A DNA stretch of 64,000 nucleotides from UBA685 sp049890115 (GCA_049890115.1 JBMHCC010000046.1:8321-72320), one strand, 5' to 3'. Positions 16,693 to 26,959 are shown, numbered from the stretch's first letter. The notes: a model not told the origin generated them from the letters alone. Program-made: numbers and translations.

Positions 16693-18138
16693 ATGCGATT
16701 TACACCAGTTTTAAATATTCTTGGCATTTTATTGGCCTTTCTGGCCTGTGCGATGTTATTGCCAATGATGGCTGACTTACTGGCAGGCAATGCCAACTGG
16801 CAGGCTTTTGCGATATCAGCTTTGGTCACTGGTTTCATTGGTGTTGGTTTGTGGATTGCCAATCACGAAACAGCGAGCTTTGATCTAGGCTTGCGTCAGG
16901 CCTTTTTGCTAACAAATGGTGCTTGGATTTCAATTGGCCTGTTTGGGGCCCTGCCATTTTTATTATCAGATCTAAACTTATCTGTTTCTGATGCTGTTTT
17001 TGAATCTGTATCAGGCATCACAACCACAGGTTCAACCATTCTGCCAATGATTGAAAAAGCGTCCTCTGGCATTTTATTGTGGCGTGCGTTGCTACAATGG
17101 CTTGGCGGGGTTGGTATTGTTGTGATGGCAATGGCTGTTCTGCCGATGTTATCAGTTGGTGGTATGCAGCTTTTCAAAACAGAATCCTATGATTCAGCTG
17201 AAAAAGTGATACCACGTGCTACTCAGCTAGCAGGTGGTATTTTCGTTGCCTATACAGCCTTAACAGCGATTTGGGCTTTGATGCTTGGCATTGCTGGCAT
17301 GCCTAGCTTTGATGCGCTAGCACATGCCATGACAACCATCGCCACAGGTGGCTATTCCACTCGCACCCTATCAATAGGCGCGTTTGATAGCTGGCTTATC
17401 GAGGCCATTATCATTGGCGGCATGATTGTTGGCTCTCTGCCATTTGCCCATTATGTGGCGCTTACTCATGGTGGCTGGCAACGTTTATTAAAAGACCCAC
17501 AGGTTCGTTTGTTTTTGGGATTGATGATTATCATCATCTTATTCATCACGATGAATCTGGCAGCCCAAGGCCTTACCGCTGTTGAAGCCTTTCGCATGGC
17601 GAGCTTTAACGCTGTCTCTATTTTGACAGGGACAGGTTATGGGACTGCGAATTTTGCAGCTTGGGGTGGTTTTGCCACAACCATTTTGCTGATTTCGATG
17701 TTTATTGGTGGTTGTGCTGGTTCGACCACATGTGGTGTGAAGATTTTCCGCCTTCAGGTATTAGCATCCACCATCAAGGTTCAGATAGCCAGATTATTGC
17801 GCCCTCATGGTGTTGTTCTAGCCTATTATAATAAACGGCCTGTTTCTGATTCAGTGATGGATGCCGTGATGGGCTTTTTCTATCTCTATATTCTATGTTT
17901 TGTGATTTTGGCTGCTATTTTGGGATTAACGGGTCTTGATTTTGACACAGCTCTTTCAGGGGCAGCGACAGCGATTTCCAATGTTGGCCCTGGCCTTGGT
18001 GATATTATCGGCCCAGCTGGTCATTTTGGTGAATTACCAAACCCTGCTAAATGGGCCATGTGTGTTGGCATGATCCTTGGCCGTCTTGAGCTATTTACCG
18101 TGTTGGTGATGTTGCATCCTGGCTTTTGGCGCCGTTAA
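16693..18138 (+). CDS. TrkH-type potassium uptake protein
   Basis: 481 aa from the ATG at 16693, which gives the family N-terminus MRFTPVLNILGILL; an in-frame GTG at 16675 would add six residues. Selectivity-filter segments of the four membrane-pore-membrane units are visible, for example SGITTTGSTIL, TIATGGYST and SILTGTGYGT, plus SNVGPGLG near the C-terminus. The protein moves K+ (with H+ or Na+) across the inner membrane with a cytosolic TrkA-type partner, which is not in the window. It is convergent with a lipoprotein gene, the stops ten bases apart. Confidence 0.92.
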   Translation: MRFTPVLNILGILLAFLACAMLLPMMADLLAGNANWQAFAISALVTGFIGVGLWIANHETASFDLGLRQAFLLTNGAWISIGLFGALPFLLSDLNLSVSDAVFESVSGITTTGSTILPMIEKASSGILLWRALLQWLGGVGIVVMAMAVLPMLSVGGMQLFKTESYDSAEKVIPRATQLAGGIFVAYTALTAIWALMLGIAGMPSFDALAHAMTTIATGGYSTRTLSIGAFDSWLIEAIIIGGMIVGSLPFAHYVALTHGGWQRLLKDPQVRLFLGLMIIIILFITMNLAAQGLTAVEAFRMASFNAVSILTGTGYGTANFAAWGGFATTILLISMFIGGCAGSTTCGVKIFRLQVLASTIKVQIARLLRPHGVVLAYYNKRPVSDSVMDAVMGFFYLYILCFVILAAILGLTGLDFDTALSGAATAISNVGPGLGDIIGPAGHFGELPNPAKWAMCVGMILGRLELFTVLVMLHPGFWRR

Positions 18139-18148
18139 TTGGCATGCC

Positions 18149-18733
18149 TTACGGCAAAATGATACCTTCCATTTCGGCAATTTTGGTACGCGCCTGCTCA
18201 TCAATCAGTGCGATAGCTCTATTGATATTATTTTGCATCGCAATATCATAATCACGCGGGGTTGCCGATTCTGGCAGTGTTTGCGTTGTTTTGGCAGCGA
18301 GCTGCGCTGTGCCTTGATAATTACCAACAGGCTGAATCCATAAAAGCTGTGCTTCGATTGTGACCCTGATACGGCTTTCCTGATTATCTGATAGCGAATT
18401 TAAAAACCCTTCGGCTTTTGGCAGTGCTTCTAGCTGAACACTTGCTTCTGAGATATTTAAAATCAACTCACCAGACCCGCCTCTTGGCTGCAGCGTATCA
18501 GTGGCCCAGTCAATCAGCTTTTGGGATGGGTTAGGGTCTATTTCATGCTCGATAAAAGGGGCTTCTAGCGGCATCAGCCAATTATCAATAATTTCCATCC
18601 GTCTGGCATTAATCGCCAAAGGTGCATTGGCAGAGCTATCAAAGACAACCAGCTTATCAATAACTGGCTGAGATTGGCAGGCTGATAGAACAAAAGCTGC
18701 CAGCATAGTGAAAAGGACGGAAATTTTGTGCAT
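18149..18733 (-). CDS. Predicted lipoprotein of unknown function
   Basis: 194 aa from the ATG at 18733, which has GAGGGG just upstream; the frame stays open to 18781 but without a signal peptide start. The signal peptide HKISVLFTMLAAFVLSAC ends in a lipobox, LSAC. The mature part is about 175 residues without cysteine motifs and has alternating charged and hydrophobic residues, as in small periplasmic lipoproteins of the YajG kind; that likeness is weak. It lies downstream of hslO on the same strand (95 bases) and may end the argD-argF-hslO transcript. Confidence 0.75.
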   Translation of the reverse strand: MHKISVLFTMLAAFVLSACQSQPVIDKLVVFDSSANAPLAINARRMEIIDNWLMPLEAPFIEHEIDPNPSQKLIDWATDTLQPRGGSGELILNISEASVQLEALPKAEGFLNSLSDNQESRIRVTIEAQLLWIQPVGNYQGTAQLAAKTTQTLPESATPRDYDIAMQNNINRAIALIDEQARTKIAEMEGIILP

Positions 18734-18828
18734 GTTTCCCCTCATATCATCAGTGATGTTATCAAAAACAGCTTTTCGCAAACTGTGATATCACAGAGCC
18801 TATCACTGGTAACGAAAAAGCAAAATAG

Positions 18829-19779
18829 CTAGTTATAATCAGAAATGGTAAAAGTGCGATCTGTCTTGCAGAATTCACATGTCACAACCAGCTTATCATC
18901 CTCATCTGCCAAATCAGCACGTTGCTCAGCAGACAGGCCTTTTAACATGCCATCTACTTTTTCTGGCGAACAGCGACATTGATCAATTACGGGGCGTACC
19001 TCTTGTGAATGGGCACCAAGTGTATGAAATAGCCGATAAACAAGCCTGTCTAATGACAAATTCGTATCCAGCATTTCAGCAGGTTTGACAGATGAACATA
19101 ATGTCATAGCGGTGTGCCATAAATCCTGGATTTCTGCATCAACCTCATCAGGCTGTTTATAGAGATCATCTCCCTCATCTTTGACGCCGCCAGATGCGGC
19201 AATTTGCTGAAGCAATAAAGCAGATGATACCCAGCCATTTTTTGTCTTTTCAGCAGAGGTAAGGATCAAAGTAGCAAGCTGTTCTGAATTTTTATACCAG
19301 CTTGTTGCCGCATCACCCAAATGAGGGCCATCTAGTTCAACAATGCCCTGATAACGCCGATTAGTTACCTGATGATCAACGGTAAATGCCATATAGCCTG
19401 AGCCAAGCAAACGAGGCAAAATAGCAGGTCCGGTAAAGTCATTTTGCAATAATGGCTCGTCTCCAAAAGAGGCATAGCATCGCATCGCGCCTTCATCTGT
19501 CATATCTGCCATCAGCGTGCGAATAGCACCATCACCTTTTGCTTGAACGGTAAAGACACCTTCAAATGACATCATTGAGGCCAAAACAGAAGTGAGCGCC
19601 ATTGTCTCAGCACATAAGCCAGCAACCATATCAGGATAATCATGACGTGATAAAATACCTGAGGCACTTGTTTCAAGACGTGCCAGCCGCCCACGGATTT
19701 TCGGGCTACCACCATCTTCACCTGTTAAATAAAAAGGCAATATTGTGTCACAATGCTGATTCAATTCTATCTCGCTCAC
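18829..19779 (-). CDS. hslO: Redox-regulated chaperone Hsp33
   Basis: 316 aa. The C-terminal zinc switch is present as CRCSPEK (near residue 269) and CEFC (near residue 301), the C-x-C...C-x2-C arrangement of Hsp33. The N-terminal chaperone domain carries DGAIRTLMADMT. Oxidation releases zinc and activates the holdase in the cytosol. It follows argF by 48 bases, an arrangement common in alphaproteobacteria. Confidence 0.95.
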   Translation of the reverse strand: MSEIELNQHCDTILPFYLTGEDGGSPKIRGRLARLETSASGILSRHDYPDMVAGLCAETMALTSVLASMMSFEGVFTVQAKGDGAIRTLMADMTDEGAMRCYASFGDEPLLQNDFTGPAILPRLLGSGYMAFTVDHQVTNRRYQGIVELDGPHLGDAATSWYKNSEQLATLILTSAEKTKNGWVSSALLLQQIAASGGVKDEGDDLYKQPDEVDAEIQDLWHTAMTLCSSVKPAEMLDTNLSLDRLVYRLFHTLGAHSQEVRPVIDQCRCSPEKVDGMLKGLSAEQRADLADEDDKLVVTCEFCKTDRTFTISDYN

Positions 19780-19827
19780 AGCCCTAACCCTTTAAAATCA
19801 CGTTTTTTGAAATGGCAGCTATGATGC

Positions 19828-20742
19828 TTAGATAACCTTGCCAGCACAATAAGCAAGTACCGCCTTTTGCGCGTGCAATCTGTTTTCGGCTTCACGCCAT
19901 ACTGCTGATTGTGTGCCATCAATGACAGAGGCTGTGACTTCCATCTCTCTAATAGCTGGCAGGCAATGCATAAAAATAGCATCAGGTGCTGCCAAAGCCA
20001 TAATCTCGTCATTTACCTGAAAAGGTGTCATATCAGCTATTCTGGTACCTTCATCATCACCCATTGAAATCCACACATCTGTGACAAGCACATCAGCATC
20101 TTTGGCAGCTTGTGCCAGATCATCAGATAGGCTAATGGTTGCGCCTTTGGCTCTGGCCCACGCAATTAGCTCAGCTGGTGGCTCATAGCCTTGTGGACAT
20201 GCGAGGCGCAATTCAAAATCCATAATCGCTGCCGCTTCTAGCCATGAGACAGCGACATTATTACCATCACCTGCCCATGTCACTATCTGACCTTCAATAG
20301 CACCATGATAATCAATCATAGTCATCATATCAGCCATCACCTGACAAGGGTGAGAGCGATTAGTCAGACCATTAATCACAGGGATATCCGCATTATCAGC
20401 CAACGCCATTAATGTATCATGCTGTAAGCACCGTATCATGATACCATCAAGATAAGATGACAGAACACGCGCTGTATCAGAAACTGTTTCACCGCGCCCT
20501 AGCTGCATATCATTTGTTGATAAAATGATAGGTGTGCCACCAAGCTGGCTAATACCAACCTCAAAAGACACTCTGGTTCTGGTGGATGGCTTTTCAAAAA
20601 TCATCCCAATATGTTGACCAGCTAAGGGCTGTTCATTTTGAATGCCAGCCTTTAGGTCTGCGCGCACAGCAATGCCATAATCAAGCAGAGCCTGAAGCTG
20701 GCTTTTGTCAAAATCTTTGAGATCCAAAAAATGACGCATCAT
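19828..20742 (-). CDS. argF: Ornithine carbamoyltransferase
   Basis: 304 aa. Carbamoyl phosphate motif EKPSTRTRVSFEVG (about residues 50-63), NRSHPCQVMADMMT (about 127-140) and FMHCLPA near residue 259 are intact. It makes citrulline from ornithine and carbamoyl phosphate. It sits between argD (57 bases upstream) and hslO on one strand. Confidence 0.97.
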   Translation of the reverse strand: MMRHFLDLKDFDKSQLQALLDYGIAVRADLKAGIQNEQPLAGQHIGMIFEKPSTRTRVSFEVGISQLGGTPIILSTNDMQLGRGETVSDTARVLSSYLDGIMIRCLQHDTLMALADNADIPVINGLTNRSHPCQVMADMMTMIDYHGAIEGQIVTWAGDGNNVAVSWLEAAAIMDFELRLACPQGYEPPAELIAWARAKGATISLSDDLAQAAKDADVLVTDVWISMGDDEGTRIADMTPFQVNDEIMALAAPDAIFMHCLPAIREMEVTASVIDGTQSAVWREAENRLHAQKAVLAYCAGKVI

Positions 20743-20799
20743 TGTTATTGTCCTAAAAATACAAGCATGTGAAATAATCAGAGCGTTAGAAGGTCGCTA

Positions 20800-21999
20800 T
20801 CATAGATGAGACAAGCTATCTTGTAAAATTGATAGTGCCAAAGCCAGATCATCCTTGCTAATGGTCAATGGTGGCAATAGACGCACTACATTATCAGAAG
20901 CAGGCACAGCCAATAATTTAGCATCGCGCAACAGCGCATTGAGATCAGCTGCCTGATAATCTGTGGCTAATCTGATACCACGCAATAAACCAAGGCCTCT
21001 TATTTCAGCGATTTTAGAGTGATGCGCCTGATGCAATGCTGCTAGCCCGTCATCAAGCTGGGCAATACGCTGTGCCAGCATCTCAAAAAACCCGTCTTGC
21101 ATCATCACATCCATAACAGCATTACCAGCTGCCATTGCCAAAGGATTGCCGCCAAAGGTGGTGCCATGGCTGCCTGGCCCCATCGCATCACCAATTTGTT
21201 TGCGTGCGATAATAGCGCCAACAGGGAATCCCCCGCCAAGCCCTTTGGCAAGTGCGACAATATCAGGCTGAATATCTGATTGCTGATAGGCAAATAAGCT
21301 GCCAGTGCGTCCCATGCCACATTGAATTTCATCAGCAATGACAAGCGCACCAAATTCATCAGCTGCTTGGCGCACGCCTTCTAGATAGCCTTGCGGTGCG
21401 GCATTAGCCCCACCTTCACCTTGCACAGGTTCAACAAAAATAGCCGCGATATTTGGCCCCATCAAATCGCGCAGCTGATTCAAATTGCCAAAAGGCGCAT
21501 GCAGAAATCCGCCAGGCAGCGGATCAAAGCCTTCTCTGAAAGCTGGTCTGTCTGTTGCTGATAACATGCCAAGTGTCCGGCCATGAAAGGCACCACCAGC
21601 ACATAAAATCATTTTGCGTGCTGTATCACCTTTGGCGTGATGATAACGGCGTGCCATTTTCACAGCACCCTCATTTGCCTCTGCCCCTGAATTACAGAAA
21701 AAAACATGATCAAGATTGGCAGCTTCTGCCAACCTATGAGCTAGCCTTTCTTGACCGCTGATACGATATAGATTTGAGACATGCCATAATTTATCTGCCT
21801 GCTCTTTTAATGCGGCAACAAGATGCGGATGAGCATGACCCAAATTATTCACAGCAATACCGCTGGCGCAATCCAGATAGGCTGTTCCATCTTGGGTATA
21901 AAGCCAACTTCCTTGCCCTGTCTCGAAAGTCAGATCAAGGCGTCCATAGGTTGGCATCACAGCATCTTGTGCTGTTTTTGAAGTGTCATTTTCTGTCAT
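20800..21999 (-). CDS. argD: Acetylornithine aminotransferase
   Basis: 399 aa class III PLP aminotransferase. The PLP lysine lies in DIVALAKGLGGGFPVGA (about residue 248), preceded by VIADEIQCGMGRTG. It converts N-acetylglutamate semialdehyde to N2-acetylornithine and may also act on succinyldiaminopimelate in lysine synthesis. It is the first gene of the argD-argF-hslO run. Confidence 0.95.
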   Translation of the reverse strand: MTENDTSKTAQDAVMPTYGRLDLTFETGQGSWLYTQDGTAYLDCASGIAVNNLGHAHPHLVAALKEQADKLWHVSNLYRISGQERLAHRLAEAANLDHVFFCNSGAEANEGAVKMARRYHHAKGDTARKMILCAGGAFHGRTLGMLSATDRPAFREGFDPLPGGFLHAPFGNLNQLRDLMGPNIAAIFVEPVQGEGGANAAPQGYLEGVRQAADEFGALVIADEIQCGMGRTGSLFAYQQSDIQPDIVALAKGLGGGFPVGAIIARKQIGDAMGPGSHGTTFGGNPLAMAAGNAVMDVMMQDGFFEMLAQRIAQLDDGLAALHQAHHSKIAEIRGLGLLRGIRLATDYQAADLNALLRDAKLLAVPASDNVVRLLPPLTISKDDLALALSILQDSLSHL

Positions 22000-22035
22000 G
22001 TCAGTGATAAATTCTGTGTTGGTATTGACATCAAT

Positions 22036-23160
22036 TTAAATAAAATATTTTGCGAGCTTGAGAGATTGCGACTGGTAATTTGAACCAGACCCATCAGCGC
22101 CATAAAGCCAGTTTGGTCGTGCTGCCATGGTCTCATAAATCAGGCGACACACAATCTGATCTTCTTCGATCAGAAATGGCACATCATGTGAGCGCACCTC
22201 AAGCACAGCTCTAGTATGTTCAGCCCCTTTTGCACCAATGCCAAAGCCAGGATCAAAAAAGCCTGCATAATGCGCTCTGAATTCACCTGCTCTGGTGTCA
22301 TAGGCGCTCATCTCTGCGGCATAATCTTCTGGCACACTAACATATTCACGGCTTGCCAGAATGTAGAATTCATCAGGATTCAGAACAAGCCCACCTGCGA
22401 CAAGATCATCTGTTGTCACACGTTCCCAAAATTGTGTTTTTGGCAAGCTAGCTGGCTTATCCAAATCAATCAAACCAGCATGTTTGCGTGCCCGCCAGCC
22501 AATCAGCCCTGTATCATCCTCAGGTTTGAAATTCACTGACAGACCAACCCCATAAGAGATATTAGCAGCGCCTTTTTGGCCATCTGCTAGTCTGATCAGA
22601 TTTGTATCTTGTTGTAATTTTGTCAGCACCTCATCATCAAGCCGGCTATGACCATAGCGCAGACGTAATTGTGATAATCTTGTGCCAGGGCGCACCAAAA
22701 CGGAAAAAGTACGTGGTGATATTTCAGCATAGAGCGGGCCCTGATAGCCAGCTGTGACTGATTCAAATTCAATCGCGCCATCTGTGATAAGGCGTGTAAA
22801 AACATCAACACGACCTGTTGATGATTTCGGATTGGCAATCGCTGATAGTTCAGCTGGCAGATTCAGGCTTTCCTGTAATGCGACCAGATACACACATCCT
22901 TTTTCTAGGACCGCGCCATCTGTTAAATCAATTTCATGTAATGCCAAATTGTTCAGCTTATCTGCCACAGATGCATGAGCGCCTGGCAAAAATGACGTCT
23001 GAATACGCCAGGCACGAAAGCCAAGACGCAAATCAAGTGATGCTGGTTGGATTTGCCCCGCAATCGGCGGGCTATCTGATTTGATGATGCCAGCGGCAAA
23101 AGCCTGTTCAATCGCATCAGATGGCAAAATACCTGGCTGATAATGTGATAGGTCTAACAT
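22036..23160 (-). CDS. dcd: 2'-Deoxycytidine 5'-triphosphate deaminase, long form
   Basis: 374 aa, about twice the 190 aa of the E. coli enzyme. The N-terminal half has IQPASLDLRLGFRAW and PKSSTGRVDVFTRL; the segment SPRTFSVLVRPGTRLSQLRLRYG follows. This long form is common in alphaproteobacteria and looks like a duplicated trimeric dUTPase/Dcd fold. It deaminates dCTP to dUTP for dTMP supply. The gene is 36 bases upstream of argD on the same strand and divergent from recX. Confidence 0.88.
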   Translation of the reverse strand: MLDLSHYQPGILPSDAIEQAFAAGIIKSDSPPIAGQIQPASLDLRLGFRAWRIQTSFLPGAHASVADKLNNLALHEIDLTDGAVLEKGCVYLVALQESLNLPAELSAIANPKSSTGRVDVFTRLITDGAIEFESVTAGYQGPLYAEISPRTFSVLVRPGTRLSQLRLRYGHSRLDDEVLTKLQQDTNLIRLADGQKGAANISYGVGLSVNFKPEDDTGLIGWRARKHAGLIDLDKPASLPKTQFWERVTTDDLVAGGLVLNPDEFYILASREYVSVPEDYAAEMSAYDTRAGEFRAHYAGFFDPGFGIGAKGAEHTRAVLEVRSHDVPFLIEEDQIVCRLIYETMAARPNWLYGADGSGSNYQSQSLKLAKYFI

Positions 23161-23388
23161 GGTCAGTTTCTTAAATTACCAAAAGCTGCAAAAGTGATCT
23201 TTACCAAAATGATCGTTACCATCAGGCTGTCTGGATTATCAGATAGCACAGATGAGCTAACTCTAGAGCAAGTAGGGCAAAATTGCTATATCCAAAACAT
23301 AGCTCATTTTTGGCTTTATACCTCCTGTTTGAGTCTTTTTGATGCTTCAGGCTAGGGCAGCGATGAAAATACTGCTACATCTATCATC

Positions 23389-23961
23389 ATGATTAGTGAA
23401 ACTGAATTGCGCGAAAAAAGTCGTGCCCATAAACGATTGATGAATAAAGCGCTTCATTATCTGGGACGCTATCAAGCAAGCACAGCACAATTACGCCGGA
23501 TTCTAGACCGCTTTGCCAAACGCAAAATAGAATCAGACGACCCATCAGCCATTCAAAAAGCGATTGAAGATGTGATCAGCCTTTGTGCTGATTATGGTTA
23601 TATTGATGATAGTGCGTTAGCAGCATCAAAAACACGTGCCTCTGTTGCAAAAGGCCAGTCTGAACGCCAATTAGCACAGAAATTGCGCATGATGGGTATC
23701 AGCAATGATACAGCTGAAGATGCCTTAATACAGCGCAAGGAAGGCTGGCAGGATGCAGAGCTGGCAGCAATCATTCGCAAAGCTGCCAAAAAAAAGCTTG
23801 GGCCATTTTCGCCACCTGTTGAATTTGCCGATAAACAAAAGCAAATGGCAAAATTAGCACGCGCTGGTTTCACACTTGATATGATTCAAAAACTATTTGC
23901 ATTTGCGAGCCAAGAAGAGGCTGAAAATGCTTTATATGACGCTGAAAACAGATCTGAATGA
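23389..23961 (+). CDS. RecX family regulatory protein
   Basis: 190 aa, basic, helix-rich. ALHYLGRYQASTAQLRRIL and SERQLAQKLRMMGISNDTAEDAL are the repeated three-helix units of RecX, and ADYGYIDDSALAAS joins them. RecX binds RecA filaments and modulates recombination. recA is not in the window. It stands upstream of acs. Confidence 0.85.
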   Translation: MISETELREKSRAHKRLMNKALHYLGRYQASTAQLRRILDRFAKRKIESDDPSAIQKAIEDVISLCADYGYIDDSALAASKTRASVAKGQSERQLAQKLRMMGISNDTAEDALIQRKEGWQDAELAAIIRKAAKKKLGPFSPPVEFADKQKQMAKLARAGFTLDMIQKLFAFASQEEAENALYDAENRSE

Positions 23962-24056
23962 TTCGATTTTTGATATCTGGAAACAGATATGCTAGGACAA
24001 TGTCACCCACATTATCATTGATTAAGCCAAGACTAAAATGAGGGAGGGAGCCTCTT

Positions 24057-25997
24057 ATGACCGATAATGACCTTTTTGCACCTGCACAAGATATCGTGGC
24101 GCGTGCTCATGTGAATGATGACCAATATCAGGCAATGTACAAAGCCTCAATCGAGGATAATGAGGCATTTTGGGCTGAACATGGCAAGCGGATTGACTGG
24201 ATAACACCTTATCAGAATGTCAAAGATGTCAGCTATGCCAAAGATGATTTATCTATTCGTTGGTTCTATGATGGCACTTTGAATGCTGCTGCAAACTGTA
24301 CAGACAGGCATTTGGCGCAAAGAGGTGACCAGACAGCGATTATCTGGGAAGGTGATGATCCATCACAATCGCGTCATATTACCTATCGTGAATTGCATGA
24401 TGAAGTTTGCCAATTTGCCAATGTATTAAAAGCACAAGGTGTTAAAAAAGGTGACCGTGTCACGATTTATATGCCTATGATCCCAGAAGCAGCGGTGGCC
24501 ATGTTAGCTTGTGCGCGCATTGGTGCTGTTCATTCTGTGGTATTTGGTGGTTTTTCACCAGATGCGCTAGCTGGCCGCATTAATGATTGTGATTCAACTG
24601 TTCTTATCACAGCTGATGAAGGTGTGCGTGGTGGGCGTGCTGTGCCGCTCAAGGTCAATGCTGATGCTGCTTTGGCTTCATGCCCTGATTGTACTGTTTG
24701 TGTGGTTGTAAAACGCACAGGCGGCGATATCTCAATGCAAGCTGGCCGCGATGTCTGGTATCATGAAGAAATGGCAAAGGCATCAACTGACTGCCCTGCT
24801 GAAGAAATGAATGCTGAAGACCCGCTATTCATCCTTTATACATCTGGTTCAACAGGCAAACCAAAAGGCGTTTTACATACCACAGGCGGTTATATGGTTT
24901 ATGCCTCAATGACCCATCACTATGTATTTGATTATCATGATGGTGATATTTACTGGTGTACAGCTGATGTGGGCTGGGTCACAGGTCATAGCTATATTTT
25001 ATATGGACCATTGGCTAATGGTGCGACAACTTTAATGTTTGAAGGTGTACCAACCTATCCAGATGTCTCTCGTTTCTGGCAGGTTGTTGAAAAGCATAAA
25101 GTGAATATTTTCTATACAGCACCAACCGCTATTCGCGCATTAATGCGCGAAGGTGCTGATCCTGTTAAACAATATGACAGGTCATCTTTGCGTCTGCTTG
25201 GCTCTGTTGGTGAGCCTATCAATCCAGAAGCTTGGATGTGGTATCATGATGTGGTTGGTGATAAAAAATGCCCGATTGTTGATACATGGTGGCAGACAGA
25301 AACAGGTGGCATCCTGATTACCCCATTGCCAGGGGCAACAGCAACAAAACCAGGTTCTGCGACAAGGCCATTTTTTGGTATTGCCCCTGTATTGGTTGAT
25401 AATGAGAATAACACTATCGAGGGCGCAGCTGAAGGTAGCTTATGTATCAATGCCTCATGGCCAGGCCAAATGCGCTCTGTTTATGGTGACCATCAGCGCT
25501 TTATTGACACCTATTTTTCAACCTTTGAAGGTCGCTATTTTACAGGTGATGGTGCACGCCGTGATGAAGATGGCTATTATTGGATCACAGGCCGTGTTGA
25601 TGATGTCATCAACGTATCTGGTCACCGCATGGGCACAGCAGAGGTCGAATCAGCTCTTGTAGCTCATAAGCTGGTTGCTGAAGCAGCTGTGGTTGGCTAT
25701 CCCCATGATATTAAAGGTCAGGGCATTTATGCCTATGTCACCTTAAATGCTGGCGAGACACCAGCTGATGAGCTTGAAGCAGAGCTGAAAAAATGGGTGC
25801 GGAAAGAAATTGGTCCAATCGCCACACCTGATTTACTGCAATGGGCACCTGGTCTGCCAAAGACACGCTCTGGTAAGATTATGCGCCGTATTTTGCGTAA
25901 AATCGCTGCTAATGAGCATAGTGAATTGGGTGACACATCAACATTAGCAGACCCGTCAGTGGTTGATGAATTGATCGAAAATCGCCGTAATCGCTAA
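24057..25997 (+). CDS. acs: Acetyl-CoA synthetase
   Basis: 646 aa. The AMP-binding motif YTSGSTGKPKGVLHTTGGY (about residues 260-278), TWWQTETGG near residue 413 and the C-terminal lysine motif KTRSGKIMRRILRKIA (the site of acetyl regulation in Acs) are intact. It activates acetate to acetyl-CoA through acetyl-AMP. A strong ribosome-binding site, GAGGGAGGGA, lies just upstream of the ATG. A good terminator follows. Confidence 0.97.
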   Translation: MTDNDLFAPAQDIVARAHVNDDQYQAMYKASIEDNEAFWAEHGKRIDWITPYQNVKDVSYAKDDLSIRWFYDGTLNAAANCTDRHLAQRGDQTAIIWEGDDPSQSRHITYRELHDEVCQFANVLKAQGVKKGDRVTIYMPMIPEAAVAMLACARIGAVHSVVFGGFSPDALAGRINDCDSTVLITADEGVRGGRAVPLKVNADAALASCPDCTVCVVVKRTGGDISMQAGRDVWYHEEMAKASTDCPAEEMNAEDPLFILYTSGSTGKPKGVLHTTGGYMVYASMTHHYVFDYHDGDIYWCTADVGWVTGHSYILYGPLANGATTLMFEGVPTYPDVSRFWQVVEKHKVNIFYTAPTAIRALMREGADPVKQYDRSSLRLLGSVGEPINPEAWMWYHDVVGDKKCPIVDTWWQTETGGILITPLPGATATKPGSATRPFFGIAPVLVDNENNTIEGAAEGSLCINASWPGQMRSVYGDHQRFIDTYFSTFEGRYFTGDGARRDEDGYYWITGRVDDVINVSGHRMGTAEVESALVAHKLVAEAAVVGYPHDIKGQGIYAYVTLNAGETPADELEAELKKWVRKEIGPIATPDLLQWAPGLPKTRSGKIMRRILRKIAANEHSELGDTSTLADPSVVDELIENRRNR

Positions 25998-26071
25998 GCT
26001 ATTATCATAGTATCTTTTATCTGGTGACACAGCATCATGCTTGTTTTAGTCACTTAAAACTATCTAAAAAG

Positions 26072-26106
26072 GGCCTCCGGAAACACTCATTTCGGGGGCC
26101 TTTTTT
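26072..26106 (+). terminator. Intrinsic terminator after acs
   Basis: GGCCTCCGGAAA (26072-26083) pairs with TTCGGGGGCC (to 26100) with a single bulge, followed by T6 at 26101-26106. It is a textbook stem plus T-run 75 bases after the acs stop. Confidence 0.85.
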
Positions 26107-26171
26107 GGCTAATCCAAAAGGCCAATGAATATTACGTTATGCTTATATTCTTGATAAAAATCCCTGCCCTT

Positions 26172-26810
26172 TTAGGCAAGCACCAGATCATCTTCAGCAA
26201 TGCCAAGTTCAATGGCACGGCACACAGCATGTGTTCTGTTTCTGGCACCTAATTTTGAGCGTAATGATTTCAAATGATGCTTAATTGTAACTTCGCTCAA
26301 GCCATGGACACGCGCAATCTCTTTATTTGATTGCCCAGCCAATAGACCATTTAAGACATCTCTTTCTCTGCCTGTCAGGTAATTGGTGGTTCTGCTGCGC
26401 ACCTGTTCATGACGTGCCATCATCTCTATCGGCACATAGGTTTCACCAGCTGCTAATACACGTAAAGCTGCCAACATTGAAGCTGTGCCAAGGCTATATG
26501 GCAAATAACCTGATGCCCCTCTATTCAGCATTTCTTGTATCTCAGCTGTTGGACGCAACGGCCCAATTAATGCTATCGCTGTATCTGGTCCACATTGCGG
26601 ACGCATGGTATCAAGACCTGATAAGCCCTCCATATCTGGCATATCTAAATCAAGTCCAACAACATCAAGATTTGTTGCTTGTGCTGCTAGTTGCATTGTT
26701 TCACGCAATGTACCAGCAGTCAGCAACGTCATATTAGGTTCATTTTCCGCCATATGATCCCTAATGAAATCGCGAACAAGTGAATTACCATAACCAAGTA
26801 AAATTTTCAT
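26172..26810 (-). CDS. LuxR-family response regulator with degenerate receiver
   Basis: 212 aa. The C-terminal helix-turn-helix (LTGRERDVLNGLLAGQSNKEIA then VTIKHHLKSLRSKLGARNR, about residues 143-193) is a normal NarL/LuxR DNA-binding domain. The receiver keeps the phosphoacceptor region (LDLDMPDMEG, Asp54). However, the N-terminal acidic pair is missing (LLGYGNS where D-D/D-H is usual) and the GYLLK lysine is replaced (GYLPY). It may therefore act without normal phosphorylation. No histidine kinase is adjacent. GAGGGGAGAGAG precedes the ATG. It lies 149 bases downstream of the Slam-like gene on the same strand, so it may be linked to that locus. Confidence 0.88.
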   Translation of the reverse strand: MKILLGYGNSLVRDFIRDHMAENEPNMTLLTAGTLRETMQLAAQATNLDVVGLDLDMPDMEGLSGLDTMRPQCGPDTAIALIGPLRPTAEIQEMLNRGASGYLPYSLGTASMLAALRVLAAGETYVPIEMMARHEQVRSRTTNYLTGRERDVLNGLLAGQSNKEIARVHGLSEVTIKHHLKSLRSKLGARNRTHAVCRAIELGIAEDDLVLA

Positions 26811-26959
26811 CTCTCTCCCCTCCTCAATAAGGAACTATGGATATTAAATCATTTTATGAGTGATATATTACTCAATTTTTCTACTATAAAAAGAAATATA
26901 AAGTTTTATCTTATAAGATGAGGCTATGATGCATGGTGTAATTCTGTTGGGCAGTAAAA

